The position numbers and the translations under genes are program-made. Positions 7,449 to 15,893 of a stretch of DNA of 36,629 nucleotides are shown here, one piece after another (position 1 is the stretch's first letter; each line of letters begins with the position of its first letter). The notes under the pieces are model-generated. The model did not search any database and was not told where the DNA came from. It saw nothing but the letters and a program-made list of their open reading frames with translations. Source of the stretch: Bacteroidales bacterium UBA6117 (GTDB lineage Bacteria > Bacteroidota > Bacteroidia > Bacteroidales > VadinHA17). The stretch is from positions 3,139-39,767 of the forward strand of contig DIWB01000055.1 of the NCBI GenBank assembly GCA_002428385.1. The letters run 5' to 3'.

Positions 7449-8729
7449 TTATTCCTTCTCTTCCCTTACAAGAATCTTGTCTATCCTGTTACCGTCGATA
7501 TCGATGATTTCGATGACGTATTTGCTGAATGTAAATTTGTCTCCCACCTGCGGCACCTTATCAATATGATCAAGCACGAATCCGGCAACAGTGGCGTATT
7601 CCACATTCTCAAGGTCGGTTAAATAATTGTCGAACACCCCGTCGAGTATCTCAACCGGCGCATCGCCGCTGATAAGATATGATTTGTCGTCGCGGACAAA
7701 TATGTCGGGTTCATGTTGCTCATCATCGGCAGGCATATCCCCTATCAGGTTCTCAAGGATATCATGAAGGGTAATGATGCCTTCGAGTGTACCATATTCA
7801 TTTACCACGACGCAGCAGTCTATTTTGTCATTTTTGAATCTGTCGAGCACTTTCAGGGCTTCAGCGCTTTCCGGGACAAACGGAGGCTGCACCATCAGCT
7901 TCTGTATCACCGGTTCCTTTTCAGACGTGCGGGCAGCCAGATAATCTTTCACATAAAGTATACCCTGGAAATTGTCGAGGTTTTCACGGCAGCAGATCAG
8001 TCTGCTGTGCCTGGAATTCAGTATGGTGTTCTTCAGGGTTTCTGAAGGCAGATTGAGATCTAACCAATCAACATCCATCCTGTGAGTCATCAGGTGTTTG
8101 GCATTCTTGTCGGAAAAGTAGAAAACCCTCTGATGTATCATATCCTGGCCTTTGCCGATGATACCATCGAGCGAGGCTCTTTTAAGTATCTGCCTTATTT
8201 CCTTTTCGGTGAGGTGCCTCGAATGTTTTCGGATACCGAGAACCTTGTTTATAAATGCGGTGGAATAAGAAAGCACTCTTACAACAGGGTAGAACAGGAT
8301 GCTGAACCAATGGACAAAAGGGGCAACCCGGACGGCTATTTTTTCAGGATTGCTGAGGGCGATAGTTTTGGGAACCAGTTCCCCTATCACTATCGAGAAA
8401 TATGTGATTACGATAACTGTAAGCGTTAAAGAGATCTCCTGTGCAGAATTAATGGTGAATTCAAACCTCTGGAAAAACGGGGCAATATCATCGGCAATGT
8501 TCACTCCGCCATACACACCGGTAACAATTCCTATCAATGTTATCCCGACCTGAATGGAGGACAGGAAATTCTCCGAATTCCCAAGAAGTTTCAATGCGGT
8601 CGCCGCTCCTTTCCTGCCTTCGCTTTTCATCTGTTCAAGCCTCGATTTGCTGCTTGAAATGATTGCGATCTCCGACAACGAAAATACTCCGTTCAGAAGA
8701 ATAAGAAGTGAAATAATCAATAATTCCAT
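7449..8729 (-). CDS. CNNM/CorC-HlyC family membrane protein
   Basis: The protein (about 426 residues from the ATG at 8729) has the three-part structure of the hemolysin C/CorC family: an N-terminal DUF21/CNNM transmembrane domain (about residues 1-180, beginning MELLIISLLILLNG, with GITLIGIVTGVYGG and IVIGELVPKTIALSNPEK), a CBS pair (about 195-340, ending GTLEGIITLHDILENLIGD), and a C-terminal CorC_HlyC domain. Members are linked to magnesium or cobalt export and resistance; haemolysis itself is doubtful. The longer start at 8744 is possible but MELLI fits the family better. The nearest promoter element is TATCTTTG at 8775-8782. It converges on the beta-helix gene with no terminator between them. 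Confidence 0.9.
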   Translation of the reverse strand: MELLIISLLILLNGVFSLSEIAIISSSKSRLEQMKSEGRKGAATALKLLGNSENFLSSIQVGITLIGIVTGVYGGVNIADDIAPFFQRFEFTINSAQEISLTLTVIVITYFSIVIGELVPKTIALSNPEKIAVRVAPFVHWFSILFYPVVRVLSYSTAFINKVLGIRKHSRHLTEKEIRQILKRASLDGIIGKGQDMIHQRVFYFSDKNAKHLMTHRMDVDWLDLNLPSETLKNTILNSRHSRLICCRENLDNFQGILYVKDYLAARTSEKEPVIQKLMVQPPFVPESAEALKVLDRFKNDKIDCCVVVNEYGTLEGIITLHDILENLIGDMPADDEQHEPDIFVRDDKSYLISGDAPVEILDGVFDNYLTDLENVEYATVAGFVLDHIDKVPQVGDKFTFSKYVIEIIDIDGNRIDKILVREEKE

Positions 8730-8774
8730 AACAAAAATATGCAACCTATGCCCGGCAGTTTTAAGTTAATGATG

Positions 8775-8782
8775 CAAAGATA
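8775..8782 (-). promoter_or_regulatory. TAnnTTTG -7 element upstream of the CNNM/CorC gene
   Basis: On the minus strand these eight bases read TATCTTTG, an exact match, 46 bases before the ATG at 8729. A second match (TATTTTTG, 8732-8739) is too close to that start to work for it. Confidence 0.5.
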
Positions 8783-8897
8783 TTGCAAATATGGCACATT
8801 TGGTCATTTCCTGTTTTGATCGGTTTCTATAGATTGAAGAAGATAGTTAACAAATATCTTGTTTTTATTGGATTTTTCTTGTTTGAAATTGGGTTCT

Positions 8898-9094
8898 CCA
8901 GCCTTGAGGGCTGGCCTTCCAGTAGCCCCGGTTTCGCCCGGGGTAGGGGCAATAATACCATTCCGACCCCGGAGGGGTGGCCTTCAGGCTTCATTAAAAA
9001 GTTGGAAGTCAACCCTTCCAGGGTTGCCCATTGTGTATGGTGACCTTTTCCCGGGGTGAGACCCGGGCTACTGGAAGCTGACACCCCAGGTGTC
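8898..9094. repeat. Array of GC-rich hairpins with inverted symmetry (locus 2)
   Basis: Six stem-loops occur in less than 200 bp: CCAGCC/GGCTGG (8898-8914), CCCCGG/CCGGGG (8926-8943, loop TTTCGC), ACCCC/GGGGT (8966-8978), AACCC/GGGTT (9011-9025), CCCGGG/CCCGGG (9050-9067, loop GTGAGA) and GACACC/GGTGTC (9080-9094). The outer parts mirror each other: CTTCCAGTAGCCC at the left returns as its reverse complement GGGCTACTGGAAG at the right. Loops of related hairpins are similar (TTTCGC; TCTCAC on the other strand) while stems differ. The array fills the 437-bp gap between the CNNM/CorC gene and the GH2 gene. Open frames across it are by-products of the repeat. Confidence 0.8.
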
Positions 9095-9181
9095 TGGAAA
9101 AACAATCTACATTTTTGCTACGGCAGAAAACTAGCACAGCCACAAATCCTTCCTATGGCAGTGTTTCCAGTTAGCAACTGA

Positions 9182-12064
9182 TCAATATGAAATGTTCCCG
9201 ACTCCCGTTATCTTCCTTGACTGAACCGTAGAACTGAACAGTGTTTTGAGTTCTTCAGCACTGAGATTTTGTGACGGGTTGAAATTGCCGGATGACATAT
9301 ATTTCAGAATGCTGCTGTAAAGCTGACGGGCTTCAGGCTTATCCTGAACCGACGGCAGATCCGACATGCAAACTAGCAACTTCCCCTTACCGACAGCAAA
9401 TTCAAAGATAAGACCGAGCTTATGGTTTCTTTCAAAATTATCAACAACCTGCACGAGAGGCTTATAATCCTTCGGCGCATTATCAAGTATGAAAGGCCTG
9501 CTGTTTTTTACAATCGGCCACCATTGCCAGTTTGTATGGAATTCGGTGGGAAAATCGCTGAATAAGGGCAGATCGGGTTTGGTAAGGATCGACATCGTTC
9601 CGGGAGAGACCGGCTTCTTGTTGTTTTCAGAAATGGATTTGAACATCCTGTAGTTCCAGTAGTCAGGGATGTACAACCCTCCAACCGATTGCTCCATGAA
9701 GGCTTTGTGGTCAGGGAAAAACAACACTTTAGAACCCGACGATAAATCCTGCAGTAACTTCGCGTCAAGCTTGTCTGAAACAATGATATCAGCAGGAATT
9801 ACCGTATCGGCTTCAGCAGGATAAATCCACAGCGAATAGGAGTTTTCGTACGGAGTTCCGCTGAGCTTTATTGACAAGGTTACTTTCTCAGCTTTTGTGA
9901 TACCTGACAGGTCCATATTTACCGGAATAATTTCAGACAAACCACCCTGTGCGATTTCCATTGTCTTCCGGCCTTCAGCAATTTTTTCCCCGGCTGAATT
10001 TTTAATATCCCACAGCACTTCCTGATCCAGAAGATTCCATCTTGAATAATTCGCAACCTTGATATCTGCCGTCAGTGTTTCGTTGCTGGTCCAGCAAAAT
10101 TTTTCAACAATAAGCAAGGGAACAACCCTGTTGCTGAAGTGACTGAATTCTTCAGGAGTGATCAATCCTTTGCTGTCCATAAAGGCATCGAGGATCCCGA
10201 TGAGCGCTGTTCCCTGACCAGGAAAATCCTGAAGATCAAGAAGATGAAATCCACCGAAGCCGGGTGTTCTCATGGCCATTTCAATATCGGCCCTGTAGCA
10301 TATTACGCTTGATGCACCTGAGGCCCTGAAGAAATCGTGTGCCTGACCGCTGAGATTATTTTCCTCCAGACGTTTTCTGAAAATTTCGAGATTCCAGGGC
10401 TTAAGTACTCCGGTGTATTTAGTTATCTCGTTGTAATCGGGATAGATCTGATACTGACCAACCTCAGTGCCAAGGGCCGGAACCGTGCAATTTGCAATTG
10501 CACCGGAATAATCAAGATTGGTTGAAGGGTATCTGCCATTTATATAACCGCCGTCGAAGGCATCGGCGAATGAAAATGAAGCGCGAATATGTGTCTTGTA
10601 TGAATCGTCAGTGTCGGGGCCTACCCTGCAGCCCGCAAAAAAATCCTCACCCGGGGCCTGACCTCTGTAGCCAAGGTAATTATTTGTTCCATAAGACATA
10701 AGAGGACGGTTGTCGATAGACCTGAAGTGATTAAGAAAATCATTCATTACGGTCTGGTCGCCCGAAAGTTCATTTCCGAGGGCAAACATCACTAAAGAGG
10801 CATGATTGCCGTATGTTTCCAGAATTTTTTCTCCCTGTGTCAGGAGATAGTCATTCAGATCTGTGTTTCTGTCCCTGCTGAAGCTGCCCCAGAAAGACAG
10901 CTCGGGCTGCATATAGATGCCTTCTATATCAGCGGCCAGGAAAGCTGCTTCGGGAGGGGTCCATGAATGGAACCTGTAGAAATTAATGTTGTACGATTTA
11001 GCTGTACTGAAGACATCTCTCCAGCTTTCGACATCCATCGGCGGATGACCGGTCAGCGGGAATACGCATGCATCGTGCTTGCCCCTTAAAAAGGTCTTTA
11101 AACCGTTTATTGTAAACTGAGTTCCGCTGGTTGAAAATCTGCGCATCCCGAAATCCGTTGTAACGGCATCGAGGGTCCGGTCTCCTTTCAGAACCACTTC
11201 AAGCTTGTACAAAGCCGGTTCAAACTCGCTCCATAGCTGGATTTCGTCGCCCAGGTTGTAGCTGAGCTCAATTTCATTTTCACCGGGCTTTAAAGTGATG
11301 CTGAAGGATTTCTTTTTTACACGGACCGGCCGTTCCGTATTCCACGAAGCGGCCTTCATTATAACAGATGCTGTTTCTTCGGCTTCTGAAGCGCTGAAAA
11401 CAACAAACCTGGTAAGAACTTTTTTGGCTTCCGGATCCGGAAAGGTCTTAAGTTCTTTTATGTACGACTTGTTACTTGCTTCAAGACAGAACCTGCCGAT
11501 GATCCCGTTCCAGTTTGTCTGTGTATGCTCCGTCCAGGCATGTGAGTCGGTGATTCCCCCTGGAACCGATCCTCTCCCGTTGTTGACAAGAATTGTGATT
11601 GTATGTAAGCCGGGTGTCAGCAAATCTGATAAATCATAAACCTGCTGTGTGAGGATATCGCTGTTTTCTCCGGCAGGAACAGAATCGACCCACACCCTGG
11701 TTGGTTTTGTCCGCTCCATGATCAGTCTGATGCTTTTACCAACCCATTTTTCAGGAATCTCGATATCTTTCTGATACCATGCCATTCCCGAATACATGAA
11801 TTCGCGGGAGAGTCTCATCGTTTCTCCGGTATCCCGGTTGACAATACCCTTCCTGTTCTCATCCATTGTGCCCGGCAGGGTAACAGAATCTTCCAGCTTC
11901 GAAGCAAACCATTGACTGTCAATGCCTGTTCCTGACGTATCCATGGCAAACCGCCATGTTCCGTCGAGAGAGATTGTCTCCCTTGCAGGTTCTGAAAATT
12001 GATCCCTGCATGACGCTAAAATAAGTGACATCCCTGCAACCAGGGGAAAAACAATCCGGAACAT
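9182..12064 (-). CDS. Glycoside hydrolase family 2 lipoprotein
   Basis: This 960-residue protein has a lipoprotein signal (LILASC) and the GH2 domain order: a sugar-binding jelly roll (about 30-195, starting SLDGTWRFAMD), an immunoglobulin-like domain, and a TIM barrel (about 300-620). The acid/base is Glu432 in FALGNELSGD and the nucleophile is probably Glu534 in ALGTEVGQYQ. The C-terminal 300 residues are extra domains. GH2 members cleave beta-galactosides, beta-glucuronides, beta-mannosides and others, and sequence reading alone does not settle which one. It is the last gene of a cluster with an esterase and a GH20 hexosaminidase, which suggests a decorated or amino-sugar-containing glycan. 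Confidence 0.88.
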   Translation of the reverse strand: MFRIVFPLVAGMSLILASCRDQFSEPARETISLDGTWRFAMDTSGTGIDSQWFASKLEDSVTLPGTMDENRKGIVNRDTGETMRLSREFMYSGMAWYQKDIEIPEKWVGKSIRLIMERTKPTRVWVDSVPAGENSDILTQQVYDLSDLLTPGLHTITILVNNGRGSVPGGITDSHAWTEHTQTNWNGIIGRFCLEASNKSYIKELKTFPDPEAKKVLTRFVVFSASEAEETASVIMKAASWNTERPVRVKKKSFSITLKPGENEIELSYNLGDEIQLWSEFEPALYKLEVVLKGDRTLDAVTTDFGMRRFSTSGTQFTINGLKTFLRGKHDACVFPLTGHPPMDVESWRDVFSTAKSYNINFYRFHSWTPPEAAFLAADIEGIYMQPELSFWGSFSRDRNTDLNDYLLTQGEKILETYGNHASLVMFALGNELSGDQTVMNDFLNHFRSIDNRPLMSYGTNNYLGYRGQAPGEDFFAGCRVGPDTDDSYKTHIRASFSFADAFDGGYINGRYPSTNLDYSGAIANCTVPALGTEVGQYQIYPDYNEITKYTGVLKPWNLEIFRKRLEENNLSGQAHDFFRASGASSVICYRADIEMAMRTPGFGGFHLLDLQDFPGQGTALIGILDAFMDSKGLITPEEFSHFSNRVVPLLIVEKFCWTSNETLTADIKVANYSRWNLLDQEVLWDIKNSAGEKIAEGRKTMEIAQGGLSEIIPVNMDLSGITKAEKVTLSIKLSGTPYENSYSLWIYPAEADTVIPADIIVSDKLDAKLLQDLSSGSKVLFFPDHKAFMEQSVGGLYIPDYWNYRMFKSISENNKKPVSPGTMSILTKPDLPLFSDFPTEFHTNWQWWPIVKNSRPFILDNAPKDYKPLVQVVDNFERNHKLGLIFEFAVGKGKLLVCMSDLPSVQDKPEARQLYSSILKYMSSGNFNPSQNLSAEELKTLFSSTVQSRKITGVGNISY

Positions 12065-12086
12065 AACCTTGATATTTAATAACTAA

Positions 12087-13013
12087 CTATATAAGCCCCA
12101 TAGCCTTAAGCCACCGGATACACAAATCCGGCCATGAGGATTCAGTACCTCCGTTGGGAGAAAGTCCATAGCCGTGTCCGCCTTTCTGAAATATGTGAAG
12201 CTCCGTTGGAATTTTGTTCTTCTGCAAACCCATGCAGTAATTAATGCTGTTTTTAACCGGAACAGCGTTATCGTCAGAGGAGTGAACAAGGAATGCAGGA
12301 GGCGTGTCGCCGGTTATCTGCTTCTCATTTGAAAAACGGAACACATTCTTTTCAGTCGGATCCAGGCCGATCAGGTTATTCCTTGTTCCCCTGTGGGTAA
12401 AAGTGGTATCCATTGTAATGACAGGGTAGATTAGCAGGGAGAAATCAGGCCTGGCGCTCACATTGTCCTTCACATCGTAAACCTTGTCGGCATAGTGAGT
12501 CGAGATTGTGGATGCAAGATGTCCGCCGGCCGAGAATCCGATTACACCCACCTTTTTCGGATCTATCTTCCATTCCGCAGCGTTCCTGCGGATAACTCTC
12601 ATTGCTTCCTGGGCATCCTGAAGGGGTCCAATGGTTTTATCGGTCATGATCCTGTCGGACGGGAGCCTGTATTTAAGAATGATACCGGCTATCCCGTTCT
12701 CATTAAGCCACTTTGCAATCGCGTTCCCCTCATGGTCAAAGGCAAGGGTTCCGTATCCGCCTCCGGGACATATCAAAACTGCAGCGCCGTTGGCATTGGC
12801 AGGATCGGGAAGACTTACAGTAAGATCGGGAGTGACCACATTGGTGGCACGTGTAACCCTGCCGTCGGTTGTGACTATGTTTTCTACATAGGCCGGATCA
12901 TTTTTGGATCCGGGAATACCCTCGGGCCAGAGCTTCAGGACTTTCGGCTGCGCAAAGAGATTAATGGTCAGAAGTCCGGTCAGGATTATTGCCACGCCTT
13001 TTCTGGAGTTCAT
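12087..13013 (-). CDS. Secreted alpha/beta hydrolase, carbohydrate-esterase-like
   Basis: Start placed at the ATG at 13013 (308 residues), giving MNSRKGVAIILTGLLTINLFAQP as a Sec signal peptide; an ATG at 13028 would overlap the upstream stop codon and is also possible. The oxyanion-hole motif is CPGGGYG, the nucleophile elbow is GFSAGGH (Ser161), the acid lies in HSSDDNAVP (Asp247 or Asp248) and the histidine in GGHGYG (His280). This arrangement fits the acetyl-xylan-esterase-like or BD-FAE-like secreted hydrolases of Bacteroidota, which remove acyl groups from polysaccharides. The specific ester is unknown. It lies nine bases after the GH20 gene and 22 before GH2, so one transcript is likely. 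Confidence 0.87.
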   Translation of the reverse strand: MNSRKGVAIILTGLLTINLFAQPKVLKLWPEGIPGSKNDPAYVENIVTTDGRVTRATNVVTPDLTVSLPDPANANGAAVLICPGGGYGTLAFDHEGNAIAKWLNENGIAGIILKYRLPSDRIMTDKTIGPLQDAQEAMRVIRRNAAEWKIDPKKVGVIGFSAGGHLASTISTHYADKVYDVKDNVSARPDFSLLIYPVITMDTTFTHRGTRNNLIGLDPTEKNVFRFSNEKQITGDTPPAFLVHSSDDNAVPVKNSINYCMGLQKNKIPTELHIFQKGGHGYGLSPNGGTESSWPDLCIRWLKAMGLI

Positions 13014-13021
13014 TTTTGTTC

Positions 13022-14575
13022 TTACCATGGTACCCTGGGTGATTTGTAATAATTTATATTCATTTCTTCAAAAAATTTGGCATGGTCTGCAAGGCGGAAT
13101 TTGTATTCATCCCAGTTTCTCATTGATACAGGAGTCCATCCTATTTCAGCTATACCTGAGAGCCTTGGGAACATCATGTATTCAATGTCATCGAGCTTTG
13201 TAATGGTTTCTGTCCACATTGGGGCTTCGACGCCGATTATGTTTTCCTTGGTCACTCCGGGAATATAGCTTGCCGGATCCCAGTTGTAGCCGTCGTCGAC
13301 CTCAATATAAGCTGCCCAGTGAAGGCCAAGGGGTGTTGACTTATCATATTGCATGTCGATATATGCTTTTTTAGCCGGCGCCATCAGGATTTTTGCACCC
13401 TGAGCAACTGCCTTTAAGGCATTTTCCTCGTTTGCCCAGCATTGTGCAACTGAATTAGGCTTCAGTGCCGAAAGGGCTATCTCGTCCCATCCTACTACCC
13501 GCTTTCCGTACCTGGCCACAATATCCTGAACCCTGTTAACGAAGGGAATGTAATCCTCAACCTTAGTTGAATGCGACTCATCGCCGCCAATATGAAAGAA
13601 CGGACCGGGTGTCAGTGCGGAAATTTCCCTCACAACATCATCGATGAATTTATAGGTGATCTCTTTTTTGGTACAGAGAGAACTGAATCCAACTTCTGTT
13701 CCGGTGTAGAGATCCGGAGCCTTGCCGTTGCAGTTAAGCTCGGGATAGGAAGAAAGCGCTGCATTTGTGTGTCCGGGCATATCGATCTCCGGAACAACAG
13801 TTATATAGCGGTCGGCCGCAAATTTCACTATATCGGAATACTGCTCCTGGGTGTAGAAACCTCCCTTTCCTCCTCCCACCTGGGTACTGCCTCCATGGGC
13901 TGTGAGGTTGGGCCACAACTTGATCTCGATGCGCCAGCCCTGGTCGTCGGAAAGATGCATATGAAACATATTGATCTTGTAAAAAGCAAGGTATTCGATC
14001 ACCTGTTTTACATCCTCAACGCTGAAAAAATGGCGTGAGACATCGAGCATCATACCCCTGTAGGAGTATTCCGGATAGTCATTTATAGTGCCGGTGGGGA
14101 TAAGGAACCGGCCCGATTTTCCGGAAGCCGTATCCCTGGCTGTTATCTGCCTTATGGTCTGGATTCCCCTGAAGAGTCCGGCGGGTTTTTGAGCCGAAAG
14201 TTTCACCTGCTGCTTTGTAACAGTAAGAAGATAGCCTTCCTCTCCAAGGCTCTGGTCGGCACCTGACAGAGTCAGGAAAATGCTTCCCTTCCCCGGTTCG
14301 GACTGAGCTTCATTCACAGCAATTGAAAGTCCGGTTGAAGCATTCAGCTTGTCTGCCAGATATTGGCCGGACCTGGTGAGTTCATCTGATCCCGCATCGA
14401 CAAAGATTGCGGTTTTTGAATTCAGGGTAAAAGCTTCACCTGTCGCAGTAACCGTAACAGGTTTAGGGATTATGCTAACCCCTGAAAGGTCAGTCGGAAT
14501 TTTTGGTTTACAGGATACCGTAAGGATCATAGACATGAGAATTAACGCTGTCTTCAGAATGTGATTTTTGTTCAT
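13022..14575 (-). CDS. Glycoside hydrolase family 20 beta-N-acetylhexosaminidase, lipoprotein
   Basis: The start is set at the ATG at 14575 (517 residues) because MNKNHILKTALILMSMILTVSC is a clear lipoprotein signal; the frame extends ten codons upstream without likeness. A GH20 N-terminal domain (about 25-150) precedes the catalytic barrel, with YRGMMLDVSRHF, HLSDDQGWR, the paired Asp332-Glu333 in HIGGDESH, and a tryptophan-rich pocket (GWDE, PMWTET). This family removes terminal N-acetylglucosamine or N-acetylgalactosamine by substrate-assisted catalysis. Host glycans, chitin oligomers or peptidoglycan sugars are all possible sources; the neighbours favour an extracellular complex glycan. 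Confidence 0.93.
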   Translation of the reverse strand: MNKNHILKTALILMSMILTVSCKPKIPTDLSGVSIIPKPVTVTATGEAFTLNSKTAIFVDAGSDELTRSGQYLADKLNASTGLSIAVNEAQSEPGKGSIFLTLSGADQSLGEEGYLLTVTKQQVKLSAQKPAGLFRGIQTIRQITARDTASGKSGRFLIPTGTINDYPEYSYRGMMLDVSRHFFSVEDVKQVIEYLAFYKINMFHMHLSDDQGWRIEIKLWPNLTAHGGSTQVGGGKGGFYTQEQYSDIVKFAADRYITVVPEIDMPGHTNAALSSYPELNCNGKAPDLYTGTEVGFSSLCTKKEITYKFIDDVVREISALTPGPFFHIGGDESHSTKVEDYIPFVNRVQDIVARYGKRVVGWDEIALSALKPNSVAQCWANEENALKAVAQGAKILMAPAKKAYIDMQYDKSTPLGLHWAAYIEVDDGYNWDPASYIPGVTKENIIGVEAPMWTETITKLDDIEYMMFPRLSGIAEIGWTPVSMRNWDEYKFRLADHAKFFEEMNINYYKSPRVPW

Positions 14576-14605
14576 GGTAGTTATGTTATTGATATAATTC
14601 TGCAT

Positions 14606-14899
14606 TTAAATTTCTATATGTGCCAGGCGGTAAGGCCTTATTTCAACTTTCTGCCATACGCCCTTTGTTATATAAGGCTCATCGAGGAGGCATTCGTCAA
14701 GAGCTTTCCTGTCGGGGAATTCGTAAACTATCATCGACCCGATCATCGTCTGGTTGTCGTCGAGGATGGCGCCGCCCAGAAGGAAATTTCCCTTCTTTTT
14801 CAGTACAGCTATCTTTTCGAGATGTTCCGGACGAACTTTCATTCTTCTATCAAGGGCACCCTGATCGGTTCCGTCATAGGCAACAAGAAGAAACTGCAT
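14606..14899 (-). CDS. YciI-like small protein
   Basis: This is a 97-residue cytoplasmic protein of the YciI/YCII fold (dimeric alpha-beta barrel): MQFLLVAYDGTD, RPEHLEKIAVLKKKGNFLLGGAI, SMIVYEFPDRKALDECLLDEPYITKGVW. The histidine and aspartate typical of the family are present (His in RPEHL, Asp in LLDEPY). No reaction is firmly known for most members. It is the first gene of the minus-strand cluster followed by GH20, esterase and GH2, and is 30 bases upstream of the GH20 start. It could be a passenger of that cluster or simply adjacent. A TATTTTTG promoter element lies 30 bases upstream of its ATG. Confidence 0.8.
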   Translation of the reverse strand: MQFLLVAYDGTDQGALDRRMKVRPEHLEKIAVLKKKGNFLLGGAILDDNQTMIGSMIVYEFPDRKALDECLLDEPYITKGVWQKVEIRPYRLAHIEI

Positions 14900-14928
14900 G
14901 GTTGTATTGTATTAAATTAGTGTGCTTT

Positions 14929-14936
14929 CAAAAATA
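14929..14936 (-). promoter_or_regulatory. TAnnTTTG -7 element for the YciI-GH20-esterase-GH2 cluster
   Basis: On the minus strand these bases read TATTTTTG, an exact match, 30 bases before the YciI ATG at 14899. It faces away from the patatin promoter about 50 bp further along. Confidence 0.5.
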
Positions 14937-14988
14937 ATGAATAATCGCAAATACTCCGGATGATGCCGGCACTAAATTAATCATTGAT

Positions 14989-14996
14989 TATATTTG
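14989..14996 (+). promoter_or_regulatory. TAnnTTTG -7 element for the patatin gene
   Basis: TATATTTG is an exact match and lies 33 bases before the ATG at 15030. No TTTG is visible at the -33 position. Confidence 0.5.
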
Positions 14997-15029
14997 CACT
15001 GCCTCAAACTTAACTATAAAAGCTGATAA

Positions 15030-15821
15030 ATGGAGAAGAAGAAATACAGGACGGGGGTTGTTTTGAGCGGGGGCGGGGCAAGAGGTTTTGCACATCTCGG
15101 TGTTCTCCAGGCTCTCAATGATGAAGGTATCTTTCCCGATGTCGTTTCGGGGACCAGTGCGGGAGCCCTGGTGGGAGCGCTATATGCCGACGGCTACAAG
15201 CCGGAAGAGATCCTGCAGATCATGAATTCATCGAGCATGCTTCACTATGTAAGGCCTACTGTACCTCGGGAAGGCCTGTTTCAGATTTCCGGCATTGAAC
15301 GTATTCTCCAGGAAAACCTTAAAGCCTCAACATTCGAGGGTCTCTCCATACCGCTTTTTGTGACAGCCACCGACCTTAACAACGGCCGGGCAAAGTATTT
15401 CTGCGAGGGAGAGCTTCTCAGACCAGTGATTGCCTCGGCAAGCATCCCTGTTCTTTTCAAGCCTGTTATAATAGACAATATTCACTATGTCGATGGCGGT
15501 GTTCTCGACAATCTTCCGGTCAAGCCCATCGAAGACACATGTGATTTAATCATAGGATCGTTCGTCAATCCGGCCGGTTATGAAAAGACTGTCACCAGCA
15601 TGGTTCAGATCGCCGAGCGCAGCTTCATACTGAACATGGCCAAGGAGGTCGAACTCAAAGCTTCCAGGTTTGATATCTTCATAGCCCCCGACGAGCTCAG
15701 GAAATACAAGATCCTCGATCCCCAGAAAGCCATAGAAGTCTACAATATCGGGTACAAGGAAACAAAGAATAAACTGGAAGAAGCGGAGACGAAGAAGCTG
15801 ATCATGGAAAGGGTGGGGTGA
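15030..15821 (+). CDS. Patatin-like phospholipase (RssA/YchK type)
   Basis: This is a 263-residue cytoplasmic-type lipid acyl hydrolase. The complete catalytic set is present: oxyanion hole GGGARG (residues 14-19), nucleophile elbow GTSAG with Ser43, and the second dyad residue in VDGGVLDN (Asp155). There is no signal peptide and no beta-barrel domain, unlike the long secreted patatins of Bacteroidota. Likely substrates are membrane phospholipids or lysophospholipids; the actual role is unknown. It is a single gene, divergent from the glycan cluster. Its stop codon is followed after two bases by a tandem array. Confidence 0.92.
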   Translation: MEKKKYRTGVVLSGGGARGFAHLGVLQALNDEGIFPDVVSGTSAGALVGALYADGYKPEEILQIMNSSSMLHYVRPTVPREGLFQISGIERILQENLKASTFEGLSIPLFVTATDLNNGRAKYFCEGELLRPVIASASIPVLFKPVIIDNIHYVDGGVLDNLPVKPIEDTCDLIIGSFVNPAGYEKTVTSMVQIAERSFILNMAKEVELKASRFDIFIAPDELRKYKILDPQKAIEVYNIGYKETKNKLEEAETKKLIMERVG

Positions 15822-15823
15822 AG

Positions 15824-15855
15824 AAAGGCGTAAAGGCGCAAAGGCGCAAAGGCGT
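15824..15855. repeat. AAAGGCGY octamer array
   Basis: Four 8-bp units (AAAGGCGT, AAAGGCGC, AAAGGCGC, AAAGGCGT) begin two bases after the patatin stop codon. Only the last base varies. The next array starts six bases later. Confidence 0.9.
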
Positions 15856-15860
15856 AACTC

Positions 15861-15893
15861 ACCGCGTACCGCGTACCGCATACCGCGTACCGC
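15861..15893. repeat. ATGCGGT-family heptamer array (locus 2, inverted)
   Basis: Four 7-bp units (ACCGCGT, ACCGCGT, ACCGCAT, ACCGCGT) and a partial fifth run straight into the stop codon (15893-15895) of the PurF-like gene. On the minus strand they read ACGCGGT/ATGCGGT, the family seen at 1879-1920. With the octamer array they make up almost the whole 71-bp space between two convergent genes. Confidence 0.9.

Noticed and set aside
8732..8739. TATTTTTG as promoter of the CNNM/CorC gene
   Set aside because: It is only two bases upstream of the chosen ATG, so transcription would begin inside the gene; the match at 8775-8782 is better placed.
8827..9105. Small proteins of about 66-92 residues on both strands
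   Set aside because: They run over the hairpin array and mirror each other because the DNA is inverted-repetitive; composition is Gly, Pro and Ser from GC-rich stems.
15824..15893. CRISPR array
   Set aside because: Units are 7-8 bp with no spacers, and no cas genes are present.
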